Assembly (NCBI RefSeq): GCF_008838325.1
Contig: NZ_CP042829.1
Span: 992,001-1,056,000 of the forward strand
Reading direction: 5' to 3'
DNA from: Tepidiforma bonchosmolovskayae
GTDB taxonomy: Bacteria > Chloroflexota > Dehalococcoidia > Tepidiformales > Tepidiformaceae
DNA: 64,000 bases
Below, piece by piece: positions 27,338-36,542 of the stretch; the stretch's first letter is position 1, and each line of letters begins with the position of its first letter. The notes beneath the pieces are model-generated. The model did no database searches and had not been told where the DNA came from. It worked only from the letters and a program-made list of their open reading frames with translations. Made by a program: the position numbers and the translations under genes.

Positions 27338-29041
27338 TCAGCGGGTTTCGAATCCCTGGTAGGCGGGGAGTTCGCCGAGGAGGACTGCGGCGAGGAAGCG
27401 GGGCTGGAGGTCGAGGAGGCGCCGGTAGCTGAGGCGGTAGCGGAAGCGGGGGTGGGTGATTTCCTGTTCGAGCCTGCGTTCGTAGACGCGGAGGAAGGTG
27501 CGGCGGCCGTCGTCGGTGAGGGTGTAGCCGGCGCCGATGCGGCGGACGTGGGCGGAGGTGATTTCGCCGTTGTTGAGGGCGGTGATGACGACGGAGTCGG
27601 CGATGAGGGGCCGGAATTCTTCGGCGAGGTCGAGTGCGAGGGCGGGGCGACCGAATTTGGGTCTGTGGTAGAAGCCCCAGTAGGGGTCGAAGCCGATGAG
27701 CTGGGCCTGGACGGTGAGGTCTTTGGTGAGAAGGGTGTAGGCGAAGGAGAGGAGGGCGTTGACGGGGTCGCGCGGGGGGCGCCGGTTGCGCCCGCGGAAG
27801 AGGTCTCCGGGGGTGAAGGGGAGGTCGCGGCGGAGCATGGCGGGGAAGGCGTTGAAGTAGAGGCGGGCGGCGTAGCCTTCGATGCCGCGGAGGGTGTCGC
27901 TATCGGGGGCGAGGCGTGCTCGGGCGACGGCGTCGGCGAGGCCTTCGAGGGTGCGGCCGATTTCGAAGCGGCTGTTGCGGCGGAGGAGGGTGCGCTGGTT
28001 GCGGATCTTGGCGATGACGAAGGTGCGGGCGAGTTCGAGGGCTTCGGGTTCGGTGAGGGTGAACTGGCGGCGCCGGAGCTGGATGTTTTTGCCCATGAGG
28101 CCGCTGGTGAGGCCGAGGAAGCGCCCGCCGCGGGTGAGCCAGGCGATGGGGGTTTCCTGTGCGAGGAGGGCGTGGAGGGCGCTGGTTGAGATGGTGACGG
28201 TGCCGAAGGCGGCGACGTGGCTGATATCGATGGGGCGGATGCGCGTTGGTTCGCCGTCCCTGGGGGCGACGATGAAGTGGTTGCCGTCTTTTCTGAGCTG
28301 GGTGCCGTAGCCGATGAGGTAGAGGGGGCGGGCGGCGGGCTCGCGGGTGATGAGGGTGCGGGGGCGGGCGGTTCTGCGGTGGAGGAGGAGGTTGAGTTCA
28401 TCGGGCATGCAGTAGCCGACGAGGGCGCAGGCGGGGCATTTGGGGCTATCGACGAGGGGCGGGGGCGCGTCGGGCTGGCCGGCGGTTTCGCGGGCGCGGG
28501 CGATGGCGGCGAGGGTCTGCTGTTCGAGCTCCGGGGTGATGGGGACGGTGACGCGTTCGCCGGTTTCGGCGAAGTAGATGACGCCTTCGCGGCACTGGTA
28601 GCCGGCTTCGCGGAGGAGGAGGGCCTGGATGGCGAGCTGGACCTGCTCGGGCTCCCAGACGCGGGCGGGGGTGGGCGCGGGGCGGCCGCGTTTGTAGTCG
28701 ACGGGGCGGGCGGCATCGTCGAGGAATTCGACGAGGTCGATTTTGGCGGTGACGCCGAGGGTTTCGGAGCTGAGTTCGAAGGCGCGGGCTACCTGGCGGA
28801 CGCCGGGGCCGGGCTCGGGGGCGGTCCCGGCGGGGGTATCGACGCGGCGGTGGAGGTCGGTGCCTTCGGCGGTGTCGTCGTTGTCGGCCCAGAGGCCGCG
28901 GACCCATTCGAGGTAGAAGAGGCGCGGGCAGTAGACGAATTCGTTGACCATGCGCGCGGGGAGGAGGGGCGCAGGTTCGGGTTCGGGGCCGGGTTCGGCG
29001 GCGGCCTCTCGGGGGATCGTGCGGTCTTCGCGACTGATCAC
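27338..29041 (-). CDS. cas4-cas1: Cas4-Cas1 fusion, adaptation integrase
   Basis: A 567-residue fusion diagnostic of type I-G/I-U systems. The Cas4 part (about 1-205) has MVNEFVYCPRLFYLEWV (first Fe-S cysteine), the nuclease centre KIDLVEFLD...PVDYKRG, and the C-terminal cluster CPACALVGYC. The Cas1 part (about 225-567) has the metal-binding Glu in GIEGYAARLYFNAF, and His and Asp/Glu in GFDPYWGFYHRPKFGRPALALDLAEEFRP. Cas1 inserts new spacers; fused Cas4 selects and trims protospacers by PAM. The frame starts at ATG 29041; MVNEF at about residue 31 is an alternative start. The preceding gene ends 52 bases upstream. Confidence 0.95.
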   Translation of the reverse strand: MISREDRTIPREAAAEPGPEPEPAPLLPARMVNEFVYCPRLFYLEWVRGLWADNDDTAEGTDLHRRVDTPAGTAPEPGPGVRQVARAFELSSETLGVTAKIDLVEFLDDAARPVDYKRGRPAPTPARVWEPEQVQLAIQALLLREAGYQCREGVIYFAETGERVTVPITPELEQQTLAAIARARETAGQPDAPPPLVDSPKCPACALVGYCMPDELNLLLHRRTARPRTLITREPAARPLYLIGYGTQLRKDGNHFIVAPRDGEPTRIRPIDISHVAAFGTVTISTSALHALLAQETPIAWLTRGGRFLGLTSGLMGKNIQLRRRQFTLTEPEALELARTFVIAKIRNQRTLLRRNSRFEIGRTLEGLADAVARARLAPDSDTLRGIEGYAARLYFNAFPAMLRRDLPFTPGDLFRGRNRRPPRDPVNALLSFAYTLLTKDLTVQAQLIGFDPYWGFYHRPKFGRPALALDLAEEFRPLIADSVVITALNNGEITSAHVRRIGAGYTLTDDGRRTFLRVYERRLEQEITHPRFRYRLSYRRLLDLQPRFLAAVLLGELPAYQGFETR

Positions 29042-29093
29042 ATAAAGATGTTCGGCCGGTTAAGACCGAGGGACAGCGGGGCGGTGCGGCGGG

Positions 29094-30107
29094 CTAGCGG
29101 GGGGCGGGCCAGAGGAGGACGGCGGGGCCGAGGGGGCCGTCGCCCTGGGTGCGGGTGCGGCGTGAGGAGCCGTAGACGCCGGTGATGCCGAGGGCCCTCA
29201 GGCGGGCACCGCCGGCGACCCGGGGCGTTCCGCGGTTTGGGACCTGGACGGCGAGGTCGGGATGGTTGAGGAGGACGCGGACCGAAGGCGCGTTGAGCGG
29301 GGGGCGCCAGACGGGCCAGACCAGGGAGCGGCGGGTGGCGCCGGAGTAGAGCTGGACTTCCTGCCAGCCTGCGGTGCGGAGGCGGCCGTCATCTGCGAGG
29401 GGGAAGAAGCGGATGGCCATGACGGCGAGCCAGGTGGGGGAGGGGGCGCCGGCGTTGCTGGGGACGCCGGCGGTGCTGACCTGGGCTTCGCGGATTGCGC
29501 GGGCATCGAGGTTGGCGCCGGTGTAGCCCTCGAGGCGGATCCAGCCGACGAAGGCGTCCTCGGGCATGCCCGGGGTGGCGGCGACGTACCTGCAGGCCTG
29601 GTCGTAGTAGGAATCGCGGAACTTCATCTGGCCGAAGGGGGCGTTGAAGGGGGTGAGGCGGATGCGCCCCTCGGGGCCGTCTTTATCCAGGGTATAGGGG
29701 GCGACAAGTGCGGCGACCCAGCGCGCAAACCAGCGCTCTCCGGATTCCCAGCGGCGGGCGGCGTCTTCGCAGGTGGCGCGTGCGGCTTCGCGGGACATGC
29801 GCATGGGGTCGGCGCCTTTGGCGGTGTCTGCGGGGTGGCGGTTTCGGTACGGGAATTCGGGCGGGCAGCCGGGGATGGCGGCGTCGGCATTGAGCAGGCG
29901 CCTGGCAACCTCGCGGAGGGCGTCGGCGAGGTCGCGGGTGCCGGTGTAGGCGTCGGAGACGAAGACGGCGTGGGGTGCGGTTCCGCCCTCCCAGCGGAGG
30001 CGCACGGGCTGGATTTCGCCCTGTTCCGCGAGGGCGAGGACGCCGAGTGCGGCGAGGAAGCCGAGGGGGTCGTTGCCTCGCAGGGCGGGGGCCGGGATTT
30101 CAGGCAT
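29094..30107 (-). CDS. Type I-G effector subunit, Csb3/Cas8-like (Cas3-extension type)
   Basis: A 337-residue protein beginning MPEIPAPALRGNDPLGFLAALGVLALAEQGE. The pattern L-x-G-x-x-P-L-G-F-L-A-A-L-G-V-L is the hallmark N-terminus of I-G/I-U large-subunit-like proteins (Csb3, Csx17, and the family catalogued as a Cas3 extension). It is expected to sit in Cascade as the Cas8 equivalent, helping PAM recognition and Cas3 recruitment. It is smaller than Csx17 (about 700 residues), so Csb3 or Cas3-extension is more likely. The ATG overlaps the end of cas3 by eight bases, so translation is probably coupled. Exact family name is uncertain; membership of the effector operon is firm. Confidence 0.75.
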   Translation of the reverse strand: MPEIPAPALRGNDPLGFLAALGVLALAEQGEIQPVRLRWEGGTAPHAVFVSDAYTGTRDLADALREVARRLLNADAAIPGCPPEFPYRNRHPADTAKGADPMRMSREAARATCEDAARRWESGERWFARWVAALVAPYTLDKDGPEGRIRLTPFNAPFGQMKFRDSYYDQACRYVAATPGMPEDAFVGWIRLEGYTGANLDARAIREAQVSTAGVPSNAGAPSPTWLAVMAIRFFPLADDGRLRTAGWQEVQLYSGATRRSLVWPVWRPPLNAPSVRVLLNHPDLAVQVPNRGTPRVAGGARLRALGITGVYGSSRRTRTQGDGPLGPAVLLWPAPR

Positions 30108-33105
30108 GGGAGCCTCCGGGTGGCAGCGGGCTGGCCGAGAGGGGCGGCACCTCGCCGGCGTCGGCCCCGGAGCCCCGGGCGGCGGCGAGCTCGGAGTCCT
30201 TCATGTCGGCGAGGCGGACGATGGTTTCGAGGAGAGCGAGGCCCCACCAGCCGTACCGGTCGTTGAGCTGTTCGAAGCGGGCGGGGTGCTCCCAGTCAAC
30301 CTGGTATCGTTCGCCGGGGACGCTGACGGTGACGCCTTCGATGTCGAGGGTGGTCTCGGGCGCGTTGGCATCGTCGATGGGCGGGAGGAGGGGCCGGCCG
30401 CGGCCGTGGTGGGCGACGACGAGGTAGTGGACGAGGTCGAGGTCGACGCCGTCGAAGAGGTCGGGGCGGGCCCGGGCGAGGGCGCGGACGAGGCGGGCGG
30501 AGACGGCTTCGTGACGGAAGCCGGGAGGGAGCTGGGCGAGGCGGTGGGCGTTGCGGGCGACTGGGTCGCGGGGGTCGCGGCCGGACTTGGCGCGGGGGGT
30601 GCCGGCAAGGGCGGCCAGGGCATCGCCGTCGTACAGAGCGGCCTGGAAGCGCGGTTCGGCCTTGCCGATGTCGTGGAAGCGGCCGGCAAGTTCGACGGCG
30701 CGGACAAGGTCCGGGGCGAGGCCGAGGCGCTCGGCGAAGTCGCGGGCGAGGTCACCGACGCGGGTGGAGTGGTCGATGAGCGGCACGGGCGTGCCGGCGG
30801 AGAGGGATGTCGAGAGCGCGTCGTCGTCGGAGCGGTCCGCGCTGGTGGCGGACACCTCGCGCTGCTCAACGAGGCGGACGACGGGCCTGCCGGCTTCGGC
30901 GACGCGCCAGCGGCCGGTCTCCGGTTCCCGTTCGGGGAGGTACGCATCCCACCGGCGCTGGCGGATGCCCTCGGCGGCGTCGCGGTAGAGTCCGGCGAGG
31001 GGCTCGGGGACGAGGGACGCGAAGGCCTCGCAGATGGCGGGAAGGGTACCGTCGAGGTCCTCCGGGTCGAGGCGGGCCCAGGCGTCGAGGATACGGGCTT
31101 CGGCCTCCGGTTCGGTGGCGTGGGAGAGGGCGATGGACGGCGCGAGGCGAAGGGAACGCCGGCGGCGGGAGGGCGCGAGGTCGGCGACATCGGGCACGGG
31201 CCGGGGGGCGGCAGGGTCGCTGCGGCGGCCGGTCCATCCCCAGCGGTCGTGCCCGCCCTCGAAGCTATCGACGATGATGGTGGCGTTCGGCTGGAGTGTA
31301 CTGGGGGACTGGACCGGGGCAGGCGGTTCGTCGGGCCCGGCGTAGAGGACAGCGCGGGCAACGCGGCCGTTCGACCGGTCCTCGGCCCCGGCCTGCTCGC
31401 TGGCGGCGGATTCGATGTCGGCATCGATCGACTCGGATGGTGTGCCCGCAAGAAAGGCGCGCGCCTCGGCGAGGGGGACGGCAACGGTCTCCCAGTCGCT
31501 GACGGGGGCGAGGTCGAGCCAGCCCGCCCAGTCTTGCGGGTCGACGTCCCGGGGGAAGGCCCGCCATGCGACGTAGACCTGCGGGGCACCGCCGCGCTGG
31601 AAGCCGTGCAGGAACGGGGCCACGGGCTGGTCGACGGCAGGGAGGGGCGAGGTTTGGGCCCAGCGCTCGACGTGGGCGCCGAGGAGGACCGGGGTGAAGG
31701 TCGGGTCGACATCGGCGTCGGGCGGGGCTTGCCGGCGGAGCTGGAGGACACCGCGGTAGGAGAAGTCGAGGCTGGCGCCGGGGGAGGCCTGCTCGAGGAA
31801 TTTCCAGGTCGTCTGCGTGGCCCTGCCGTAGATGGGGTCTTCGTCGTGGGTCTGCGGGCAGTAGACGATGCGCGAGACCGCCTCGTGGGGATTGCCCATG
31901 CGTCGGACGCGGCCGAAGCGCTGGACGAGGGATGCGAGCGGGGCGCACTCGGTGACGATGGCGTCAAAATCGAGGTCGGCGCCGACTTCGACCGTCTGCG
32001 TGGCGACGAGGCTGAGCGCCGCGCCGGGGGGCGGGCTGCCGCTGCGGAACTGGTCGAGGATTGCGGGGACGAGGCGTTCGCGTTCGAACTCGCGGACCCG
32101 GCCGGTCAGGAGCCAGGCAGCGCCGGGTCGGCGCTTTTCGAGGTGCTCGAAGGCAGCCCGGGCGGCCTGGACGGTGTTGCACAGGACGGCGTAGCGGCCG
32201 GGCGCCTCGGCGAACCCGGCGAGCCGCTGCGCGAGTTCGGCGCCAAGCGCCCGGTAGCGCTCGACGCCCTTGCCGCGGACGTTGACCTCCTCCAATTCCG
32301 TCGGCTTCGGGACCGTGAGGCGCCGCTGCGCGACCTGCGCGGCCGGCGAAACGGCGGCCGTTTCAGTTTCCAGAGTGGCGGTCAGCCGGTCGTTGGCGCT
32401 GCCGGCGGTCCGGGCTGTTGCGCTCATGAGGGTGTGCCGCAGATGCGGCAGGGCAGCTTCGGCGGAGGCGCGCTGGAGCCGGCGGACCCGGTCGAGCGTT
32501 TCGGCCAGGGGCTCGGCGATGTGGGCTTCGTCGACGACGACCCAGGCGTCGAGACCGCAGAGGGCGGCGTTGATGGGCGCCATCGACGGGGTGACGCCAT
32601 AGCCGCGGAAGAGCAGCCGGGAGCCGAACTGGTCGACGGTGCTGACGACAACGGCGGGCTGGTGCGGGCGGTCGAGCCAGCGGGCGTCCCACGTCACGCC
32701 GCCGCGCATGCGGACGGCTTCGAGGGGCCGGGCATCGGCGCCGGCCAGGCCCTGCAGGGCGGCGGCGACGCGGGCAGCAACCGGGCCGGCCGGTGCGGCC
32801 GGGTCGAGCCGCTCGACGAGCTGGCGAGCGAGCTCGTAGCTGCTATCGACGATGACGCGGCGGTCAACGACGTAGATGAGGCGCAGGGGGAGGGTGCGCG
32901 CAGCCGGCCCGCGGTCTTCGAGCGAGGCGGCAAGGGCGAACGCCCATGCGATGATGACCGACGTTTTGCCGAGGCCGGTGGGCACGTCGACGAGGTCCGG
33001 GACCTCGCCGCCGCAGAGCCGTTCAGCGAGCCGCACCTGCCAGGGGAACGGCTCCCGGCCGGTCACCTCGCGGAAGAATGCCGGAAAGGCCGCTGGCTCA
33101 AGCAT
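30100..33105 (-). CDS. cas3: Type I-G Cas3 helicase with C-terminal HD nuclease
   Basis: ATG at 33105 overlaps the csb2 stop (ATGCTTGA) and gives 1,001 residues; an upstream frame start at 33168 lies inside csb2. It is the interference helicase-nuclease. The helicase half has DVPTGLGKTSVII (Walker A, about 37-49), VVDEAHIAEPLAETLDR (DEAH), SATAR, TQTVEVGADLDFDAIVTE and QRFGRVRRMG (motifs V-VI). The HD nuclease is at the C-terminus: IDHSTRVGDLARDFAERLG, FHDIGKAEPRFQAALY, YLVVAHHGRGR. Helicase first and HD last is the order known for the I-G/I-U Cas3, opposite to most other subtypes. All catalytic motifs look intact. Confidence 0.93.
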   Translation of the reverse strand: MLEPAAFPAFFREVTGREPFPWQVRLAERLCGGEVPDLVDVPTGLGKTSVIIAWAFALAASLEDRGPAARTLPLRLIYVVDRRVIVDSSYELARQLVERLDPAAPAGPVAARVAAALQGLAGADARPLEAVRMRGGVTWDARWLDRPHQPAVVVSTVDQFGSRLLFRGYGVTPSMAPINAALCGLDAWVVVDEAHIAEPLAETLDRVRRLQRASAEAALPHLRHTLMSATARTAGSANDRLTATLETETAAVSPAAQVAQRRLTVPKPTELEEVNVRGKGVERYRALGAELAQRLAGFAEAPGRYAVLCNTVQAARAAFEHLEKRRPGAAWLLTGRVREFERERLVPAILDQFRSGSPPPGAALSLVATQTVEVGADLDFDAIVTECAPLASLVQRFGRVRRMGNPHEAVSRIVYCPQTHDEDPIYGRATQTTWKFLEQASPGASLDFSYRGVLQLRRQAPPDADVDPTFTPVLLGAHVERWAQTSPLPAVDQPVAPFLHGFQRGGAPQVYVAWRAFPRDVDPQDWAGWLDLAPVSDWETVAVPLAEARAFLAGTPSESIDADIESAASEQAGAEDRSNGRVARAVLYAGPDEPPAPVQSPSTLQPNATIIVDSFEGGHDRWGWTGRRSDPAAPRPVPDVADLAPSRRRRSLRLAPSIALSHATEPEAEARILDAWARLDPEDLDGTLPAICEAFASLVPEPLAGLYRDAAEGIRQRRWDAYLPEREPETGRWRVAEAGRPVVRLVEQREVSATSADRSDDDALSTSLSAGTPVPLIDHSTRVGDLARDFAERLGLAPDLVRAVELAGRFHDIGKAEPRFQAALYDGDALAALAGTPRAKSGRDPRDPVARNAHRLAQLPPGFRHEAVSARLVRALARARPDLFDGVDLDLVHYLVVAHHGRGRPLLPPIDDANAPETTLDIEGVTVSVPGERYQVDWEHPARFEQLNDRYGWWGLALLETIVRLADMKDSELAAARGSGADAGEVPPLSASPLPPGGSHA

Positions 33106-34585
33106 CGCGCGGTTCGGCCTCACGTGCTGCGGAGGTGGCGGGTGAGGTGACGGGAACGCAGAGGCCAAGGCCGTAGTGGCGCATCGACCCGATCACGACC
33201 GGCCCCCTGACCGGCGCGGCGAATCGGAGGTAGAGGTGCCGGTAGGGCCGGAACCCCTCGCGGTGGCCGGGGCGGGTGGTCTCCCGCGGGTGAAGGTCGA
33301 GGGCGCCGGGCAGCGTGCCGGAAAAGGGCCGCAGCGCGGAGGTGATTTCGACGGGCTCGGGGAGACCGGAGTTCAGGATGGTTTGCCGGATGAGGGCAGG
33401 TATCTCCGTCCGGTCCTTTACGAACCGGTCGAGGACGGCGGGGTAGGCCGTGACCCAGGTATCGGACGGCCGGGTCCACCGCCAGGCCTGGAGCGCCAGC
33501 GGGGCGCGCCGCTGTTCCACGGGCGCAAGCCGCTGCAGCGTGAACTGTCCCAGTACGGGCGAAGAGAGGCCGCGCTCGGCGGTGGCGCCCAGCGCCCACC
33601 AGAGGTCGCGGAGGTCGGCCGGTTCCAGTTCCGGGACGGCGACAGCCAGGCCGATGATGTGGCCATCGGCGTGGGGGTGGCCGACGAACGGCAGCGCGAG
33701 GAATGCGCAGCGCGGTGATTCGGACGGGCCGTGCCCGTGCACGGCAGGGAGGGGCCGGGGGAGGTTCGCCATGACCGCCTTGCGGAGGAGGTCGGTGAAC
33801 TCGACGGCATGGCGACCGTCGCGCTGTGGGCCGCCGAGGGCGAAGATGACGAGTTCGCGGAACGGGCCGCGGATTGTGGGAGGATGCGAGCGGCGGACAC
33901 GGGGCCGGTAGTCGACGTAGGCGCCCACTGCCCAGGGGTCGCCCGGTTTCCCGGCGTTTTTCCGCTCGTGGGCATCCCGGAGTGCTGCCAGGGCGCCGCT
34001 GAAGGGCACGCGGACCGGGTAGGTGGGAAGGTCCGTGCTCTCCGGGTCTTCTTCCCGGGAGCTGGCCGGGACGAGGACACCTTCTTCGAGGACCCCCGCG
34101 TCGACGACCTCGACGATGACCGGGGAGGTCGAACGTCCGAGGTAGGGAACGCGACGGCAGAGTGACGCCAGGAGGGCGCGCTCGGCGTCGGTGAGCGGGT
34201 CGTCCTCCCAGCTATAGAGGATGTCGGGCGAGCGGGGCACGAAGCGCGCCCAGCCGCGGGCGCCGTTTGCTAACCTGCCGGGCAGGCTGGTCGACTTCGC
34301 CTCTTCGACTTTTTTCGCGGTCTTATTGATCGGGACCCAGGCCTGGCGTTCGAACGCCATCTCCGGGGCATCGGCGAGGGCCGGGGGATCGGCGACGATG
34401 GCGGGCGGCTGGAGCTGTTCAAGCTTTTCGAGGAGCTCGACTTCGGGCGGGTCGGTGTGGTCGGCCACGGCGACGAGGGCGGAGAAGAGCCGCATCCACG
34501 AGGGCGGCCACTCCGCAGCGCCCGGGTCCTCGGGCGCGCCGCCCTCGAAGGTTTCGCCGAGGAGCTGGCACCGGATGGCGAGCAT
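33098..34585 (-). CDS. csb2: Type I-G protein Csb2 (GSU0054 family, Cas5-Cas6 role)
   Basis: A 495-residue protein beginning MLAIRCQLLGETFEGG. The W-P-P-S-W-M-R-L-F-S-A-L-V region (about 26-36) resembles Cas5-type RAMPs. The C-terminal half carries HPHADGHIIGLAVAVPEL and RAPLALQ, and ends with RFAAPVRGPVVIGSMRHYGLGLCVPV, a G-rich RAMP-like loop. In I-G systems Csb2 is a Cas5-Cas6 fusion that cleaves pre-crRNA and caps the crRNA; no separate cas6 exists here, which fits. It lies three bases after csb1 and overlaps cas3. The catalytic histidine cannot be fixed from sequence alone. Confidence 0.88.
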   Translation of the reverse strand: MLAIRCQLLGETFEGGAPEDPGAAEWPPSWMRLFSALVAVADHTDPPEVELLEKLEQLQPPAIVADPPALADAPEMAFERQAWVPINKTAKKVEEAKSTSLPGRLANGARGWARFVPRSPDILYSWEDDPLTDAERALLASLCRRVPYLGRSTSPVIVEVVDAGVLEEGVLVPASSREEDPESTDLPTYPVRVPFSGALAALRDAHERKNAGKPGDPWAVGAYVDYRPRVRRSHPPTIRGPFRELVIFALGGPQRDGRHAVEFTDLLRKAVMANLPRPLPAVHGHGPSESPRCAFLALPFVGHPHADGHIIGLAVAVPELEPADLRDLWWALGATAERGLSSPVLGQFTLQRLAPVEQRRAPLALQAWRWTRPSDTWVTAYPAVLDRFVKDRTEIPALIRQTILNSGLPEPVEITSALRPFSGTLPGALDLHPRETTRPGHREGFRPYRHLYLRFAAPVRGPVVIGSMRHYGLGLCVPVTSPATSAAREAEPRDA

Positions 34586-34587
34586 GG

Positions 34588-35757
34588 TCAGCCCTCGGCG
34601 TCGTCGAGGCCCCGGGCAGTGAGGACGTTGCGGATGACCTCGGCGAGCGGCCCGGATGGCGAGACGACCACGGGTTCAGCCTGCCAGGCGACGCCAGCCG
34701 CGGCGAGCCGCTCGCGAGCGAGGTCGACAAGCTGCACGGCGTCATCGCGCGAGAGTTCGAGCGGCTCGGTCCGGGCGCCGCGCTGGACCCACTCCAGGGA
34801 TTCGTTGCGCAGGACGAGGTCGGAGCCTGAGCGGAGGTGGATGCCGGCGCCGCCGAAGGCGAGCCGGTCGCCGGCGAGGGCGAGTGCTGCAAGCGCTGTG
34901 CGGCCAGCGCGGTTCACCGCTTCGTCGCGGAAGCGGAGCCGCGCGAGGCCGGTGAGCGAGAGGACGCCGAGCCGGGAGATGGAGCGGACGGCGACGCCGC
35001 CGAACTCATCTTGAGGAGTACCGGCCTTTGGATTGGTACCGTACCCCAAATTGGACAGGGTGGTCACCTGTGATTTACTCTTTTTCGACTCACCGATGCC
35101 TTGCCAGTCTGAACGATTAACCTCGTACTCCGCTGGCAGTACTAGAGGATCAATCTTAATGGCAGCTCTTCTTCCACGCTCAGGTTGCCAGCCGATCATC
35201 TCGGAAGTGTACGAACGCGCTATCCTTAGTTGCGTCCTTTTTCCTTGCCAGGAGTCCCAGAAGCCGTAGATCAAATCGGTCGGACTGAAGGCAAGGTAGG
35301 CATCCAAGGATGAGTCCGTAGCGTCATTCAGTGCCTTACCGACCTCTGTTTCTCCAAATTTTTTTCCTCCCACTATCCCATGGATTATGTAGGCGTCTCG
35401 GCTTCGGTGTGGCACTGAGAGGTTGCTGAGCTCAAGAACGTTGCCATCGAGTTCGAAACGCCACAAGATGCGGGGCAGCCGGAGCCGGTCGGCCACGCGG
35501 TCGAGGGCGGCTTCGCACCGGTTGGCCTGGGACTGGTAGGAGTCGAGGACGACGACCTCGACCGGGGTGCCTTCGGGCGACCAGCGGCGCTCGAAGTGGT
35601 AGCGCGTCCCGTTGCTCTCCATGTAGGTCGGGGGGAAGACCTTGGCGCCGGGACCGGCCTGCGGTTCGTATTCTGCGCGGATGCGGATTGCCGCGTCGTC
35701 GCTCTGGAGCGTCACCGCCGCTGCGAGCCGTTCGTACAGTGCATCGAGATCCGCCAT
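34588..35757 (-). CDS. csb1: Type I-G protein Csb1 (GSU0053 family, Cas7 role)
   Basis: A 389-residue Cas7-like backbone protein that polymerises along the crRNA. The N-terminus reads MADLDALYERLAAAVTLQSDDAAIRIRAEYEPQAGPGAKVFPPTY, close to the GSU0053 signature, with DSYQSQANRCEAAL and HRSRDAYIIHG following. GFWDSWQGKRTQLRIARSYTSEMIGWQP is the mid-protein core. ATG at 35769 would add four residues (MAVH) but abuts the GAAAGG; 35757 is as likely. It is first gene of the operon. Bases about 35030-35420 are visibly less GC-rich than the rest, suggesting recombination or relaxed composition in the middle of the gene. Confidence 0.9.
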   Translation of the reverse strand: MADLDALYERLAAAVTLQSDDAAIRIRAEYEPQAGPGAKVFPPTYMESNGTRYHFERRWSPEGTPVEVVVLDSYQSQANRCEAALDRVADRLRLPRILWRFELDGNVLELSNLSVPHRSRDAYIIHGIVGGKKFGETEVGKALNDATDSSLDAYLAFSPTDLIYGFWDSWQGKRTQLRIARSYTSEMIGWQPERGRRAAIKIDPLVLPAEYEVNRSDWQGIGESKKSKSQVTTLSNLGYGTNPKAGTPQDEFGGVAVRSISRLGVLSLTGLARLRFRDEAVNRAGRTALAALALAGDRLAFGGAGIHLRSGSDLVLRNESLEWVQRGARTEPLELSRDDAVQLVDLARERLAAAGVAWQAEPVVVSPSGPLAEVIRNVLTARGLDDAEG

Positions 35758-35942
35758 GTGCACGGCCATCCTTTCGAGACTCCCGGCCAGGCCGGCGGGT
35801 CGCCGGGGCCGGACGGCGGCAGTCTACCCGGCCGGGCCGCAGCACCGGAAGGCCTTTGCGCAAAGACGACAACAGGTGTCGCGGGCGCGCCCGGCGGGCG
35901 GACTCCGCGGGCGGGGCCGCCGGCCGGGAGGGGTGCTGCTGT

Positions 35943-36542
35943 TTAGTTGAATGCGCCGGTTTCGAGGTCGGCGAGCATCCGCTCCATGAGCTCCGGGCCG
36001 TAAGGGGTCGGGTCGAAGTGGATGAGGTAGAAGGTCCCGTCGTGCATGCCGGCGTAGCGGGCGTTGCGTGTGAGCGAGGCGATGGCGAGCGGGCCGCGCC
36101 GGGGCAGGGGGATGAACTTCGTGCCGCCCTCTTCGAGGGCCCGCCTGAAGTCGTCGTCGACCTGGGCGGCGTACTGCAAGGCGATGGGGACCAGGTGTTC
36201 TTCGGGCATGAGGTTAAAGAGCCTGGTCCAGGTGAAGAGGTCGTCGGCGCCGAGCACCTGGCATGCTGTGCAGGTGGTGGGCAGCTGCAGCCGGGCGGAC
36301 TTGCCCGGCACCCTGCCGAACCAGCGGGCGTACTGGAGTTCGAGCGCGGCGCGGAGGCGGTGGAACCGGCGCCGAGGGCGCTGGTTTGGGCCGACCGCGT
36401 AGTGCTGGCCGCACGGCCAGATGAGCACCAGTTCGCCGGTCTCGATGTGGGTGACGTAGTCGTGCGGCGGATGGTTGCGCGGCAGGTCGGTCGTCTCCCA
36501 GGCCCGGCGGAGCGGGCCGGCGCCGGAAATGGGATTCGTCAA
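35943..36542 (-). CDS. Hypothetical protein A of the CRISPR-helicase interval
   Basis: TTG at 36542 is preceded at six to seven bases by AAAGGAGGG and gives 199 residues; upstream codons are disordered Arg/Pro repeats and look non-coding. The protein (MTNPISGAGPLRRAWETTDL...) has an aromatic/charged N-terminus, CTACQVLG near the middle, then FTWTRLFNLMPEEHLVPIALQYAAQVDDDFRRALEEGG and a beta-rich end. There is no signal peptide or membrane helix. I recognise no family. It ends 174 bases before the csb1 start and may belong to the defence island without being a cas gene. Strong RBS and natural composition support a real gene. Confidence 0.6.
   Translation of the reverse strand: MTNPISGAGPLRRAWETTDLPRNHPPHDYVTHIETGELVLIWPCGQHYAVGPNQRPRRRFHRLRAALELQYARWFGRVPGKSARLQLPTTCTACQVLGADDLFTWTRLFNLMPEEHLVPIALQYAAQVDDDFRRALEEGGTKFIPLPRRGPLAIASLTRNARYAGMHDGTFYLIHFDPTPYGPELMERMLADLETGAFN

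Noticed and set aside
30073-33150. 1,025-codon plus-strand frame opposite cas3
   Set aside because: Acidic, Gly/Ala-rich shadow; cas3 on the minus strand carries all helicase and HD motifs.
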